From NCBI GenBank assembly GCA_036245805.1, contig BTRK01000003.1:2666001-2730000 (forward strand): 64,000 nt of DNA, written 5' to 3'. Below, piece by piece: positions 37,001-49,000 of this stretch. The notes under the pieces are model-generated. The model saw only the letters and a program-made list of their open reading frames with translations. It had not been told where the DNA came from and did no database searches. This DNA is from Pristionchus mayeri (Eukaryota > Nematoda > Chromadorea > Rhabditida > Neodiplogasteridae). The position numbers were made by a program, and so were the translations under genes. Positions within the stretch are counted from its first letter, which is position 1; each line of letters opens with the position of its first letter.

Positions 37001-40000
37001 ACATTTGTAGTCCAATTTGTCGCAGGCTTGCGTAATATTGAAATGCTGTACGTTCAGATGCAACAAATTCTGGCCCTCTATCTGCAGCAGCATGAACAGG
37101 CGAATCGTCTGCAGCTGCAACATCAACAACAGCAGGCGCAGTCACGACACCCCTCACAGGTGATACATTAAACAGCCTACCAGCGAAATGCTATCTTATT
37201 GTTAGTATATTTACTCACTTGACGAAGATTTGTTTTAATGTTGGCTGCGATTGTTCTCTTGCATTGTAAGTTACAATTGTAATTAAAATTATTCAATTGG
37301 TATAGCGAAGTAAGGAATGGATAAAATTAGGTAAACATTATGTTCGCGATTGTAATGCTCGAATAATACCTGGTTTTCTCTATTTTATAAAAAACTTATC
37401 CTTTATGTTTAATTAATCTTTTTCAGCAGTTCGGAGCGTTGCAGCAACAATCGGCGGACAACCTCCGACATCTGCATAATCTGGAGCAGATACGGCTTCA
37501 ACAGCGGCAGCAGCTTCAGGCGCAGCAAGCGGCCGCAGCAGCCGCGGAGGCGCAAGCTCAGGCGCGCCGACCCTCATTGCTAGGCGATCTGCCTGGCTAC
37601 TCGCGCCAGCAGCCGATCACATTGCTTGGAGGAGGCGGGGCTGCAGGAGCAGCTGCAAGCGCCCTCGCAGCGCCGCAGATCTCCGGCACCGGCGCCTCTC
37701 TGTTCCACGCGGCTGCGGCAGCTGCAGCTCACGCTGCAAAACCCAACGTCGCGTCGCTCTTCGTGAGTCATGGTTACCAATATTTTTTCGAATTTTGCTG
37801 TCGTATTCAAAAGAAAGTACTAGTTCTTGTTGAGTATTAGTTGCGCAAGTCTGCGCCAATGCCATATTGGCTTGTAAAATCTTATCAAACTGGGTGCTTT
37901 TTTCGATATTTGTAACGTCACGGCATCGAGTGATAAATTTGCATCGTTCTCATTTTTTGCATATAGCGAAAATTCGTCATAAATCTAACGTTAATATTTT
38001 GAATTAACAATGTACCGTCCTGCCCAGAGATGTGCAGGGATTGTATCGGGGGGGGGGGGTGCCCATCCGGATGGGCACCCCCCCCCCCCTCGGCGTATAG
38101 GGTGTCATGGTCAAAAAATCGATCGGTAGGTCAGGACTAAGTACCATAACCAATCGATAGTACGGTACACCTTGATACCATATATGGATACCGTAACCCG
38201 CGAATATCGCAAACTAACTTTATCTTTAAAAAGCCCTGGCGCCGTGCCCAATCGATTGCACAGTACCCAAGTCACTACCGTAACCCAGTTCCATGGGTCA
38301 GATCCGGTTCCTTGGGTCAAACATTTTTCTAAAATTTTAAAATCGATAGTAAAATTATTTTTAATTCTCCTACCATATCTCTCGTTACTGTAGAATAATT
38401 TTATAATCGAATTAGGATTTTTAGAAAAATGTTTGACCCAAGGAACTGGATCTGACCCATGGAACTGGGTTACGGTAGTGACTTGGGTACTGTACAATCG
38501 ATTGGGCACGGTGCCTGAACTTTTTAAAAATAAAGTTAGTTTGCGATATTTGCGGGTTACGGTATCAGGGTGTACTGTACTATCGATTGGTTATGGTACT
38601 TAGTCTTGACCTACCGATCGATTTTTTGACCATGACCCCCTATAACAGACTATCTGAGAAAATCAACATATTTCTTCAGCGACTTGGCACAGGCCTAAAA
38701 TTCAAAGTCCTACTAACTTCACCAGTAGGTCGGCCTCCATGAGGAAAACCGACGAGCATCGCTAGAGTTGCGATACGCATCCGCGCGGTCGCGGGCGCGG
38801 ATTTGAAAAATTAACTACAGTATCCTCAAAATTTTTAAATCGACTCCTATGACGGCGGCAGTAGGGGCGCTGCATTCCTTGACAAATTCTAAGACTTTTT
38901 TACCCCGGAGAGTTTTTCGATGAGATTCCATATAACTCCGGAAACCGATAATTCCACTTTTATTTATTCTTATTCTTATTCTTATTCTTTATTCACCAAC
39001 TTGTATGGGGCGGGAGTGACATCATGAGGAAGTTAGGTGGTATTTGGCTCGGGCGAGCTTGTGGGTGGGGAAATGTGGCAGTTCTGTGTTACATTTTGAT
39101 ATTGGACGTCTGGAGGACAAAAGAAGGAGTCGTTTTTAAGAGGTGTCGGTAAGGGAAACGGGACATGGTAACTACTGGGTTAGGAAGCGTGTTCCAGAGC
39201 GTTAGGGAGCGTGTGGCACATGATGAGAAAGAACTAGGCATAATACACGGTACGGTGATGCGTAAATTGTGAGAGGAACGGAGGCTACGAGTAAGAGGAG
39301 CGATCGAGCAGAGACAGAAGGTGTCAAGGAGAACAAAACCATGCAAGAAGTCGTATAGGAAATACATGTCCCTCAAAGATCGGCGATATTCAATTTCGGA
39401 CATGCATGCTCCCCAGAGATTTTTCAAGAACTCCGACAAATATTATTGTTGATCTAGCTTCCGCTCGAGCCGATACATACTTCAGTAGAGAGGCGCGATA
39501 TAAAATTTGCCGGAAGTCAGTTCAAATGAATTTTGAATGACTAATGGTGTGCTTTTTGGGTTACGGTAAGCGAGTGCAAAAGTTGGACGACTTTTCCAAA
39601 TTGGTGTAACATGTGTTGAAAATCGATTTGTGACAATTTTACACCAATTGGGAAAAGTCGTCCAACTTTTGCACTCGCATACCGTAACCCAAAAAGCACA
39701 CAACAAATCATTCAAAATTCGTTTGAACTGACTTCCGGCAAATTTTATATCGCGCCTCTACTGAAGTGTGTATCGGCTCAAGCGGAAGCTAGATCAACAA
39801 TAATATTTGTCGGAGTTTTTGAAAAATTTCTGGGAAATTGCATGCATATCCGAAATAAAAGTGGAATTATCGATTTCCGGAGTTAGATGGAATCTGATCG
39901 AAAAACTCTCGGGAGTTAAAAAGTCTTAGAATTTGTCAAGGAATGCAGCGCCCCTACCGCCGCAGTCAAAGCAGTCGATTTAAAAATGTTGGGGATACTG

Positions 40001-43000
40001 TAGTTAATTTTTCACAACCCGCGCGGATGCGGATCGCAAATCTAGCGATGCTCGTCGGTTTACCTCATGGAGGCCGACCTACTGGTGAAGTTAGTAGGAC
40101 TTTGAATTTTAGGCCTGTGCCAAGTCTATTTCGATTCTGTCAGATATTGTGTTCTATACGTCAAGGGGGCGGGGGTGCCCATCCGGATGGGCACCCCCCT
40201 GATTGTATCGTGCTCAATTATGGTCCTGCCTTTCTTCAAGGAGTAACATAATGTTAGCTGGAAATGGTTTATTTAAAAAAAAGCGAACTCGCGGCACAGA
40301 GATCACACCACAATACAAGATAGAACGAAAAATGGGCATGGCCGAGTCTGGTCCGGTGAGTAGATACTCGGTTCTGCTATTATTACGAACTTTTTGTTCT
40401 ATCGCCTTTGTGGTGCACAAGGACTGGGCGAAAGCTTATAAAGTTTGAGGGTCGGAGGGTCGCAGCCGCTACCCCTTCCCCGGTCGCCAACAGCTGGGTC
40501 CGGGTCGGGGGGTCGCAAAGCAAAAATGACCTGGGGCTCGCAAAAAAATTTTCGTCATATTTCCTAGCCCATCACTGCTCGTGAGTGACTCGGAGCGAAT
40601 GTATAACTGACATTATTCCTACAAAGCGCCATATTCCTTGCAGCAAGCACCCTCTCTGCTGGGCGGAGCGCAGCTGGCGACATCCGACGGCGGCGCCCAA
40701 GACGACAGCGACGACGCCGACGATGATGAGGCGCCGCAGATCCAGATGGAGATGGAGATGGTGAGCGGAGATAGGAAGATCGAAACGCTTTGAAAGCGAA
40801 AAGGGGTGTATTGTGGGTCAAATGAAAACTTTTATTTAGAAGCTATATGTTTGCTCGACAAATTGGCAATTCTTACATTTATAGGTACCTCAAGAGGTAT
40901 ATCCGAATTGAAGCTATGCCACCCCTACTTATAAGATCCTACTGTTGGCCGTTTGTCGATATATCGTACATATATATTATCCCAGAATCGCTCTAGAGCG
41001 CATAAAGTGCGCGAAAAGCTTTCAACGGAGAAAGGCAGAAACGCGAGACAAGGGACAGAGGGGCGGAGCCAAAATTTGGGCATAACTTCGCACTTTCCCG
41101 GCTGCGCCTCACCCCAGTAATGCGAGACAAGTGGGCTTTACAAGGTCTCGCAGGTTCATTAGAAAGGGGATGAAATGTGATTCATTGTTGTGGGTGTTTT
41201 TTTTATTAAGAATGAAACCTGTGCTCGAGTGATCTCCTTTCTCGAGCAAAAAAAAGCTGTCGGGGCCGAGTGGGCGGAGCTTGTGGTGTCTTCATGAGGA
41301 TAATGAACGTAATGGGATTCTTGACGTTTGAGGCGAACTACAGTGATTTTTTAGCAACATGTTGATGCTGAATGAAATTCAGGAAGAGGAGGAGGAGGCG
41401 CCCATTTCGACCGATCAGAGCGAGAAGATATCAGAGCTCGTGAAGCACTCAGGCGCCATACAGGTGAGAGTAGCATGCTAGGGGTCACATCAGACGAGTG
41501 ACCGCGAATTAATCTGATATTGTGAAAATATCACTCCTTGTAACAAGTATACTGCAGCATCTGAAGCCGAAATCGTCAATTGGAGCCCCGAATGGGCACG
41601 GGCCCGACTCCACGAAGGAGGAGGTTGGTTGATCATTGATCGCTTTCCTTTCCTAAGTTCACAGATCGTTTTTCAGAAACGAACTTGGTCAGAAACTTAT
41701 TGTGTATTCAGGCGACTATTACCAACAGCGTTTACATCGCTTTATCGCGCGATTTCCTAGCATATTTATCATATGGCGTGATCACCCCAATCTGAAAATA
41801 AAGAAACAAAATTGGATCACTAGAATTCAAAGACTGACATGTTTGTAAAAAGTCGCCCGAGTACACCAAGAGTTTCTACAACGCCTGTTCTGAAAGTGAT
41901 TTTTTAAACAAAATTTATCACTACAATTTTTTAATTTTTAATTTCTCAACTTTTTAAGTATGTGAAATGTTCTATAACCTTTTTGATGCTCCAGTTAGAG
42001 CATACCTAGATATTCCATTGTAGGAAGTTGCATTTATAATTTGATATTACAGATTAGTCGTTCTGAAAATTAAATAATAACATTGTGTGAATGTGATAAT
42101 ATGTTACAGATAAATTCGGACTCGGAAGACGAAGAGGAGGTTATGGTGAATGCTGCGAGGTCGAAGGCCTGGAACATCTTCTTCACACAGGGAGCCATTC
42201 ACAAAGTACTGTATAGAGTAAACGTTGTCCGCGGGGTTATGCTTTTAGGATAATAAATGGACGCGGCTCTTGAGAGCCTGCTTAACCTTCGTAAAAATCT
42301 CGTGAGGAAACGGGCTATCCGAAAATGTTGAGATGTGGTTCCGTCACATACCGGATTTTTCGGCTCACCCTCACCTCAGACGCAATAAATATGGTATTTC
42401 TTTATACAAGAACTAAACACATTTATCAGCTCACATGGTAGGGGTATGTTCACAAAATTAGTATTTAGTTAATGGTTATTGAGGGATACGCTCTGTTTGC
42501 GTTCCGTTAACCAGAAAATCAAATGTTCTCAGTCCTTTTTTGTGTTTGAAATAGTTGTTTTATTATTTGTACAAAGTACAATATAAATTAAACATTGCAA
42601 AATACAGTAAAATAATATTAGTATGGTGAGAAAGTAATGCTATTTTCGGTTTCAGTCAAAATTTCGAATTTTGGTGTTCGGTGAATGAATACGTTTTCCC
42701 AAACGGAAAGTTTTTTCGTTTTACTATATTTGAGATTGATACATCAATTGTTACGGATACATGGTAAAGACGTATTTATGTTGATGTTCTTAGGGCCAAG
42801 TCCAAAAAGGAATCTCAGCTTCAGTTCGTCACTGATTTATCTCGAGTCGATCAGATCGGAAAATGCCTCCCAGAAGTCATTTAATCCCGAAACTCCATCG
42901 AACTTCGGCAGCGGTAGAGCCGGAAGTCGGAGAAAGGGAACCTCCATCGGGGCACTGGTAGAATAGTCACAAGACTCGGATTCGAGGCCACCATACTCAC

Positions 43001-46000
43001 TGCATCGGTACACGGACCGAACGGGGCAGAGTGAGACGGGGTTCGAGGAACTCTCTGTGGATCGAGTGTGCGATAGCGATCGCAAGAGAGCGTCGGTTGC
43101 TGCCACGCGGGACTTCGGTTCACACTGCGAGCTAGGATGTCGCACATGTCGCCAGTGTATTCAGGATAGAGCCGTAACGACGGCGTAGCGTAGAGCCGTA
43201 ACGACGGCGATTGAACGATCGGCTCGGCCGATGCACCATAAACTGAGTATCCCACTCTAGGCAAGTCAATGTCAACACGTCTAGAAGTAACTTTATCTGA
43301 GTGGACAGTGCAAGTGAAGCTGCGAGGAACAGTGATCAGGGCACTGTTAAGTACCCCCCTCTTTGCGCAATGCGCCGGCAAGAGGGGGAGGCGAGAATCT
43401 AGAGGCGAGGGGACGGGGCACGAGTGGGGGAAGAGATAATATCAGGATGAGAATACCGAGACTTGGTCGGTTGACCTTTGTCTTCATGCTGCGGGCACAA
43501 TACTAATTGGATAGGCTTCAACCAATACGCGATGGAAAGAGTATCCAAGCGCTCAACGAACATGTATAACAGAATCGAAAATTTGAAATTCGAGTATTAC
43601 TTTCTCACCAAACTTATATTTATCATATTGATAATATTCTAAATATTTACAGGTGGCTAAGGAGCAGGGCAATGAGCTCTATCTGAGCATTATCGCGGAG
43701 AATCGGGCCAAGTCTATGGAGTACCACCGAATGATTGACAGAGAGAACAAGGTTAGCCGGAAAATCAAATCTGTAGTTTCCATTTTTGAAATATTTTATG
43801 TCTTTTTTGTATGTTCTTCACGTGCGCTAAATAGTTGATGAGCTATTTAGAATACCTGAACTTTACCTTAAAATTACCCAAAAAAGAAAATGCGGATGCA
43901 AAATGCCAACAAAATCCGGCATTTATAATTTAATATACCTTGTTCTATGTCGCTGGACAGAGAGAGAGAGAGAGAACAAGGTGAGCTCAGCTATATTATC
44001 TCCTTCTAAGAGAAACACAGGGTTCTTCTGTAGAAGACAATTAGTATATTGATTTAATTTTAAATTATTGTGAGAATATATTGTTGTAATTTTTAACCAG
44101 TAAACATGCTATTCTTTACCAAGTTAATAGTATACTTATATAGTCGCCTCCGCCCGTGCTCTACCGGGAGCCATCGCAAGCGCCGCGCATCGAGGAACTC
44201 ATGGCGAAGATCGAGATGAACGGACCGGATGTGGGATTTAGTTGCTAATTAACCAATAAAAATTAACGATACCATGACAGACAGAGATCCCTGGCTCTTT
44301 ATTAGTAGTAATGGTATCTTTTCAGTTTTTATTATAAATATTTCTTAAATATATTGCAGATAATCAAGGCTCTTCGCCAGCGGCGCAAGGATCACGAGGC
44401 TGTCAAGAACAACCAAGCGGATACGGTACATGAGGTTAGTTTATTTTTCATTTATTTCTGAACTGTTAGTCGTTGTTTTCTGCACCTTTGATATTTTGAT
44501 AATTCGCTATAGACAAAACTTCATGCAGGATCGGCACTTTGTTATTATTTTTTTACAAATCTCGAATTGGTCGCGCTCACTTACTATTAGTGACTCTATG
44601 ATGCACCAAGTATGGGAACATATTTGTGTAGACCCTCGGTAAACTGCAAAATCTAATTCGTCCAAAATTTACGTGCACATAGGTGTCAAATCCACCGGCT
44701 TGCACAGTGCAATAATTTTAGAATATTATGCAACTATCTCATTCTTCCTCTGAAGTAACATCACCCCCCCCCCCCCCACAAAATGACCATACTTTAAGCG
44801 TGCTTTCGTAACCGGCCGATCTTTGGCCATTTACTCCAATCATGCTTAATTTTTTCCTAAATGGTTTTAGCTCCATAACTCGGAGTATTCACTGGTCAAA
44901 CTTTGCATCTGTTAGAGAATTAAATTGTGCATTGATATGATTTTTTTCCATTAATTTGGTTATCTGCTAATTTTTGTTTGTATGCGAAAAAACGGTGAAA
45001 AATGCAGGGAGCATTGGAGAGTTTAACGGCGAAAACATGTTTCATTTCGAATCTGATCGACTTGAGTTAGACGCCCCAGCGGAGAAAACATTTTTTTTGC
45101 TTCTAAGCTTCATATGCGTCCATTCTTAAATAATTTTTGTGATTACTTTTGATCCTGCTTACCAGTTGATCTAAATGAGCTTCCAATCCGCGATGATGTT
45201 CGTAAAAAAGCATAAAAGTGATATAAATGAATTTTAGAAGCAAGTAATGCAGGTTTAGCAAACGGCATCGATCTGACTCGAAATTACCCTTTTTTTACCT
45301 TACACTACGCTGCGACCGACGCGTCTGCATCGTTTCATTGTTTTTGCGCTTATAAACCAAGCATGACCAGAAGACAATAATTTAAAGGAAAATTCATGTC
45401 GATGCAGATTTTATTTCTCTAAAAGTTGCGAACAGTGGTGGAAAAGTAGGTAAAACGCGACCATAGATGAGCGGGGGTTGAAGCTGGAAATCGAAAACCG
45501 GGGGTGTTTAGGGTCAAAAAGGGGGGGGGTGATCGTAAATGATCGTTTATGTGAACACATTTTCCAAAAACAGGGGGTGTCCAATCGGAAAACCGGGGGT
45601 GTTTCACAGCTGGCTTCGATGGTGCCCACCTATGAACGCGACCTAACATGCCCAGATTTTTGGGGTCGGAGTGAGAAACATGCCCATGCCAGGCCGACTC
45701 GAAAGAGCAGTTCAAGCGAGAGGGAAATAGTATCGACTTAGTAAAGAAAAAGTATACGATGGAATGGGAAAATAGACCACAGAGTGCACGCTATGGCACA
45801 CGAATATATAACTCGATTTTATCGCATAGGTAATCCTTTGGGCATGTTTTGTGAAGCTCCCCATTAACATTTTTTAAATCGCAAGACAGGAAAATGAAGC
45901 CTGAACATTCCGGATTGTGATATAACTAATAAGGTACATTATAAACATAACCTTTACCTTTAAAAACATGACCTTATAAGGTGGTGAAGTCGCAGGTACG

Positions 46001-49000
46001 TCGTGTACACGTCGTGTTTTTTGCAATAATTGTTGATGTGATTGAAAGAGTGGATAAAAATTGCACAAAATATGTTTTCTATGTATTTTTGAACGCACTT
46101 TTTCTAACGAATACAATAACATGGCATAATCAGTTTAAAAACTTGCCCAAAACATGCCCATTTTTTGCCAAAATGGCCCAAACATGCCCAGATTTTTCGA
46201 TTTTCCCTACCTACCTTTTCCACCACTGGTTGCGAAAGTTTGGTTAGCGTAAATTGCGAACTGTTAAAGTTATGAGGTTAAAATTGCTCTGAAGTTATGG
46301 TTAGGTATACCGGAAAACCAATATTATTAGATGTGGAATCTCATTGATGCCTACAGGCCAAATTTCAGCCGGTATGAAAAATTTTTGCCAACCGTTGTTT
46401 ATTTCCCTCGAAGCCTAGCAAAAGCTTTTTTTTCAAATTCGAACCACGTCCCTTGGGCAGATTTCGGAAAAAAACAAATTCAGAAAATACCAGTTCAGAA
46501 AAACCCATTTGATAAATTACCATTTCTGTAATCCCATTTCAGAAAAAAGACGTTTCGGAAAGTTTTTACCGCGACGCACCGCGTTGCTATTGTTTCATTA
46601 TTGAACAATATTATTTTATTTCTATTTATAAATTAGACTAGATGGTTGGTTTTGAAGAATCCAAATATGTAAATAAAAATACAAGAAAATTAATATTAAC
46701 ACACCGAATAATACAAATTTCTGAAACTTCCTTTCTGAATCGTCTTTTTTTGAAAAATAATTTCTGAGCTGGTAATTTGTGAGTTTGTTTTTCCAAGCTT
46801 CTTATTCGCCCCCTTACGACCTACCATAGAAAGAGATTCACTACAATCAGTTTTGAAATACACTCGGTATGATTCTACTACAAAACGTTGATAAATTGTC
46901 CGCGCGTGCATTTAAAAATTGATTCTAGTAAATCTCGCGTACCGCACTATTGATTTTCCTTCCTGTTCTCACAGTATTATTGTGATGTTCAATGGTTCGC
47001 CGATGGCGTGAAACTATAATCATCCCCGTCGTCGCAGGCACAACGCAAGTGGGCCGAGTCCGTGGAGGCGTGGGAGAACAGTCCAAGGAAGAAGTGGGCT
47101 TACATTTTTAACATTTTAAATCATTTTTTTGTAGTTTTGGCGAATCATCTAGTGTTAGCATATTCTTTTCCTTCCTCATCACATTCTCAGTAATTTAATC
47201 GCTCAATTAGTGACCTCTCGTTGACATCTCATTGACTGGAGAGAGAATTGATAACTTTCTGGGAACTACAACTCCGATCTGTTCCTTTCAGGAAGCAGGA
47301 CGAGCGGCATCGGGAGATATTCGAACGCGCCTTCCCCGATATCAAGGGCTCGCGTGCGACAGTCGCGGCTGCGGCAAGGAGTGGATGGCTGAGCGCGCCG
47401 CCCGCCGCTGAACGAGTTCTGCGCGGAACACTCGGGGTAGGGTAGATTTTGCTGAAAGTCATAAATGATTGTTTTTTTTAAATATTTTTCTTATAGCTTC
47501 CGAAATTTTGTTTCCTTACAATATTCCGGAAACCAGATAGTGGTGCTGAGTGCTCAGCAAGAACGGATCACGGTGACCCGCGTTGTTTACGATTCTATCT
47601 GCTTACCCGATTTAATGATCCTGACCAGTTTCGGTTAGATTCGGTTCTCCCTCCCTCTCGCGCACTCGTAAATCTGCGCTCTCTTCGTTTATCGTACTCT
47701 CTCTGTCTTCTTCCTTTCTCGCTACCACGCTTGACCCGTTTCTGACCCGAATTCGACGGGTTATTTACCGACCCGTATCTAACCCGTCGAGCGGATCAAA
47801 GGCCGGCCCGTTGATCCGTTTTTACTACCCTAGTGCAGATATGTGTTGTGTGGGAGTTAGATTGGCATGATTTCTTATCATGTATTTAAATTTACATTTG
47901 TTCCATTTTATAGTTCGAGGATGACGAGAAAATGCGGCATGGAATCTCGATCCCGCCCTGCCAGATGCGCCCGCCCGAAGGGGACGAGACATTCGAAGCA
48001 AGCCTTATTATCTTAATTATATTGATCTATTTATGATATTAGAAGTAGTGGTTAAGGCTAACTTAATCGAAATATTCATTAGCATCCGTGTCGTCTGTAT
48101 TGGCCTTCAGATGAGAGAAGTGCAGGGAATTGAGACATGCTATTACCCAATTTTCCATTTTCAGCAAGGCCTCAACGAGACGAATGTGATCGAGAACTGC
48201 TTCGAGGAACACAAGAAGCGGTCAGTTCGATTTTTTTCTACCTTTTTTGCCGTAGATCTGCTCGTTTCATACTCACAAAGGGTTACGTGTAGATTCCGCG
48301 CTTTTCACATGCGATTTCAACTTTTTTCGTCTTAATTCAATTATTTCAGGATGGCGAACTGGCAACTGAAGTGGCAAGTGCGCGAGCGGAACGCCTTCAA
48401 GCTCGCCTTCCAGGTAAATATGTCCAAAGTCGATGACATATCTCACTTTGCCATGCTTCATCGCTCATCTGAATGAGCGATAGCAATTCGAGTTACTGTA
48501 ATTTAACCCACTGTAGACTGATTGAGTTTCCAGAGAATGTATTGAATTATTAGGCAGTGGTGCCGTTTCTTTGCGCTAGAGTACATGGATGCGAGAGAGA
48601 TGTCCTTTTCCTAGATAAAAAAAGCTGAATTGTTTTGAGTATGCGGGTATAGACGCAGATACCCTGTAATCAGGGTTTGAAAGCCTTGGTGAACTTGGTT
48701 CCATTTTGGGGGTGTACGTTTTGCCAACCAAATTTAAAGCAAAAGGAACATCCCAGAAGTGAAAATAGTCTTATACCGTGGGTGTTCGTGCTACGGTATA
48801 ATAATATTTTCACTTCTGGGGTGTTCGTTTTGCTTTAAATTTGGTTGGGAAAACGTACACCCCCAAAATGGAACCAAGTTCACCCTAGGCTTTCGAACCC
48901 TGCCTGTAATAACTCCGCCATCTTTGCAGAACTACCCCAAAAACTTCTGCGCCATCGCCTACCATCTGCCGGAGAAAGTAAGCTATACTGGAATGGGTAC

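Larger units (their letters stand above)
38044..40200. repeat. Large foldback with palindromic GC caps, carrying two insertions
   Basis: Each end is a G run, then GTGCCCATCCGGATGGGCAC (a perfect palindrome), then a C run. The sequence TTGTATCG flanks both outer ends and is a probable target duplication of 8-10 bases. The arms pair from about 38641 (ACTTGGCAC, GGTCGGCCTCCATGAGG) to the centre near 39620, where GTCGTCCAACTTTTGCACTC and its inverse face each other. The left arm is broken by a 541-bp foldback (38100-38640) and a LINE fragment (38965-39396); the right arm is intact. Located in gei-8 intron 37763-40643. Confidence 0.85.

Noticed and set aside
42881..43381. 166-codon minus-strand frame as a host gene
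   Set aside because: It overlaps the gag-like frame in another register and sits inside an inserted element in a gei-8 intron.
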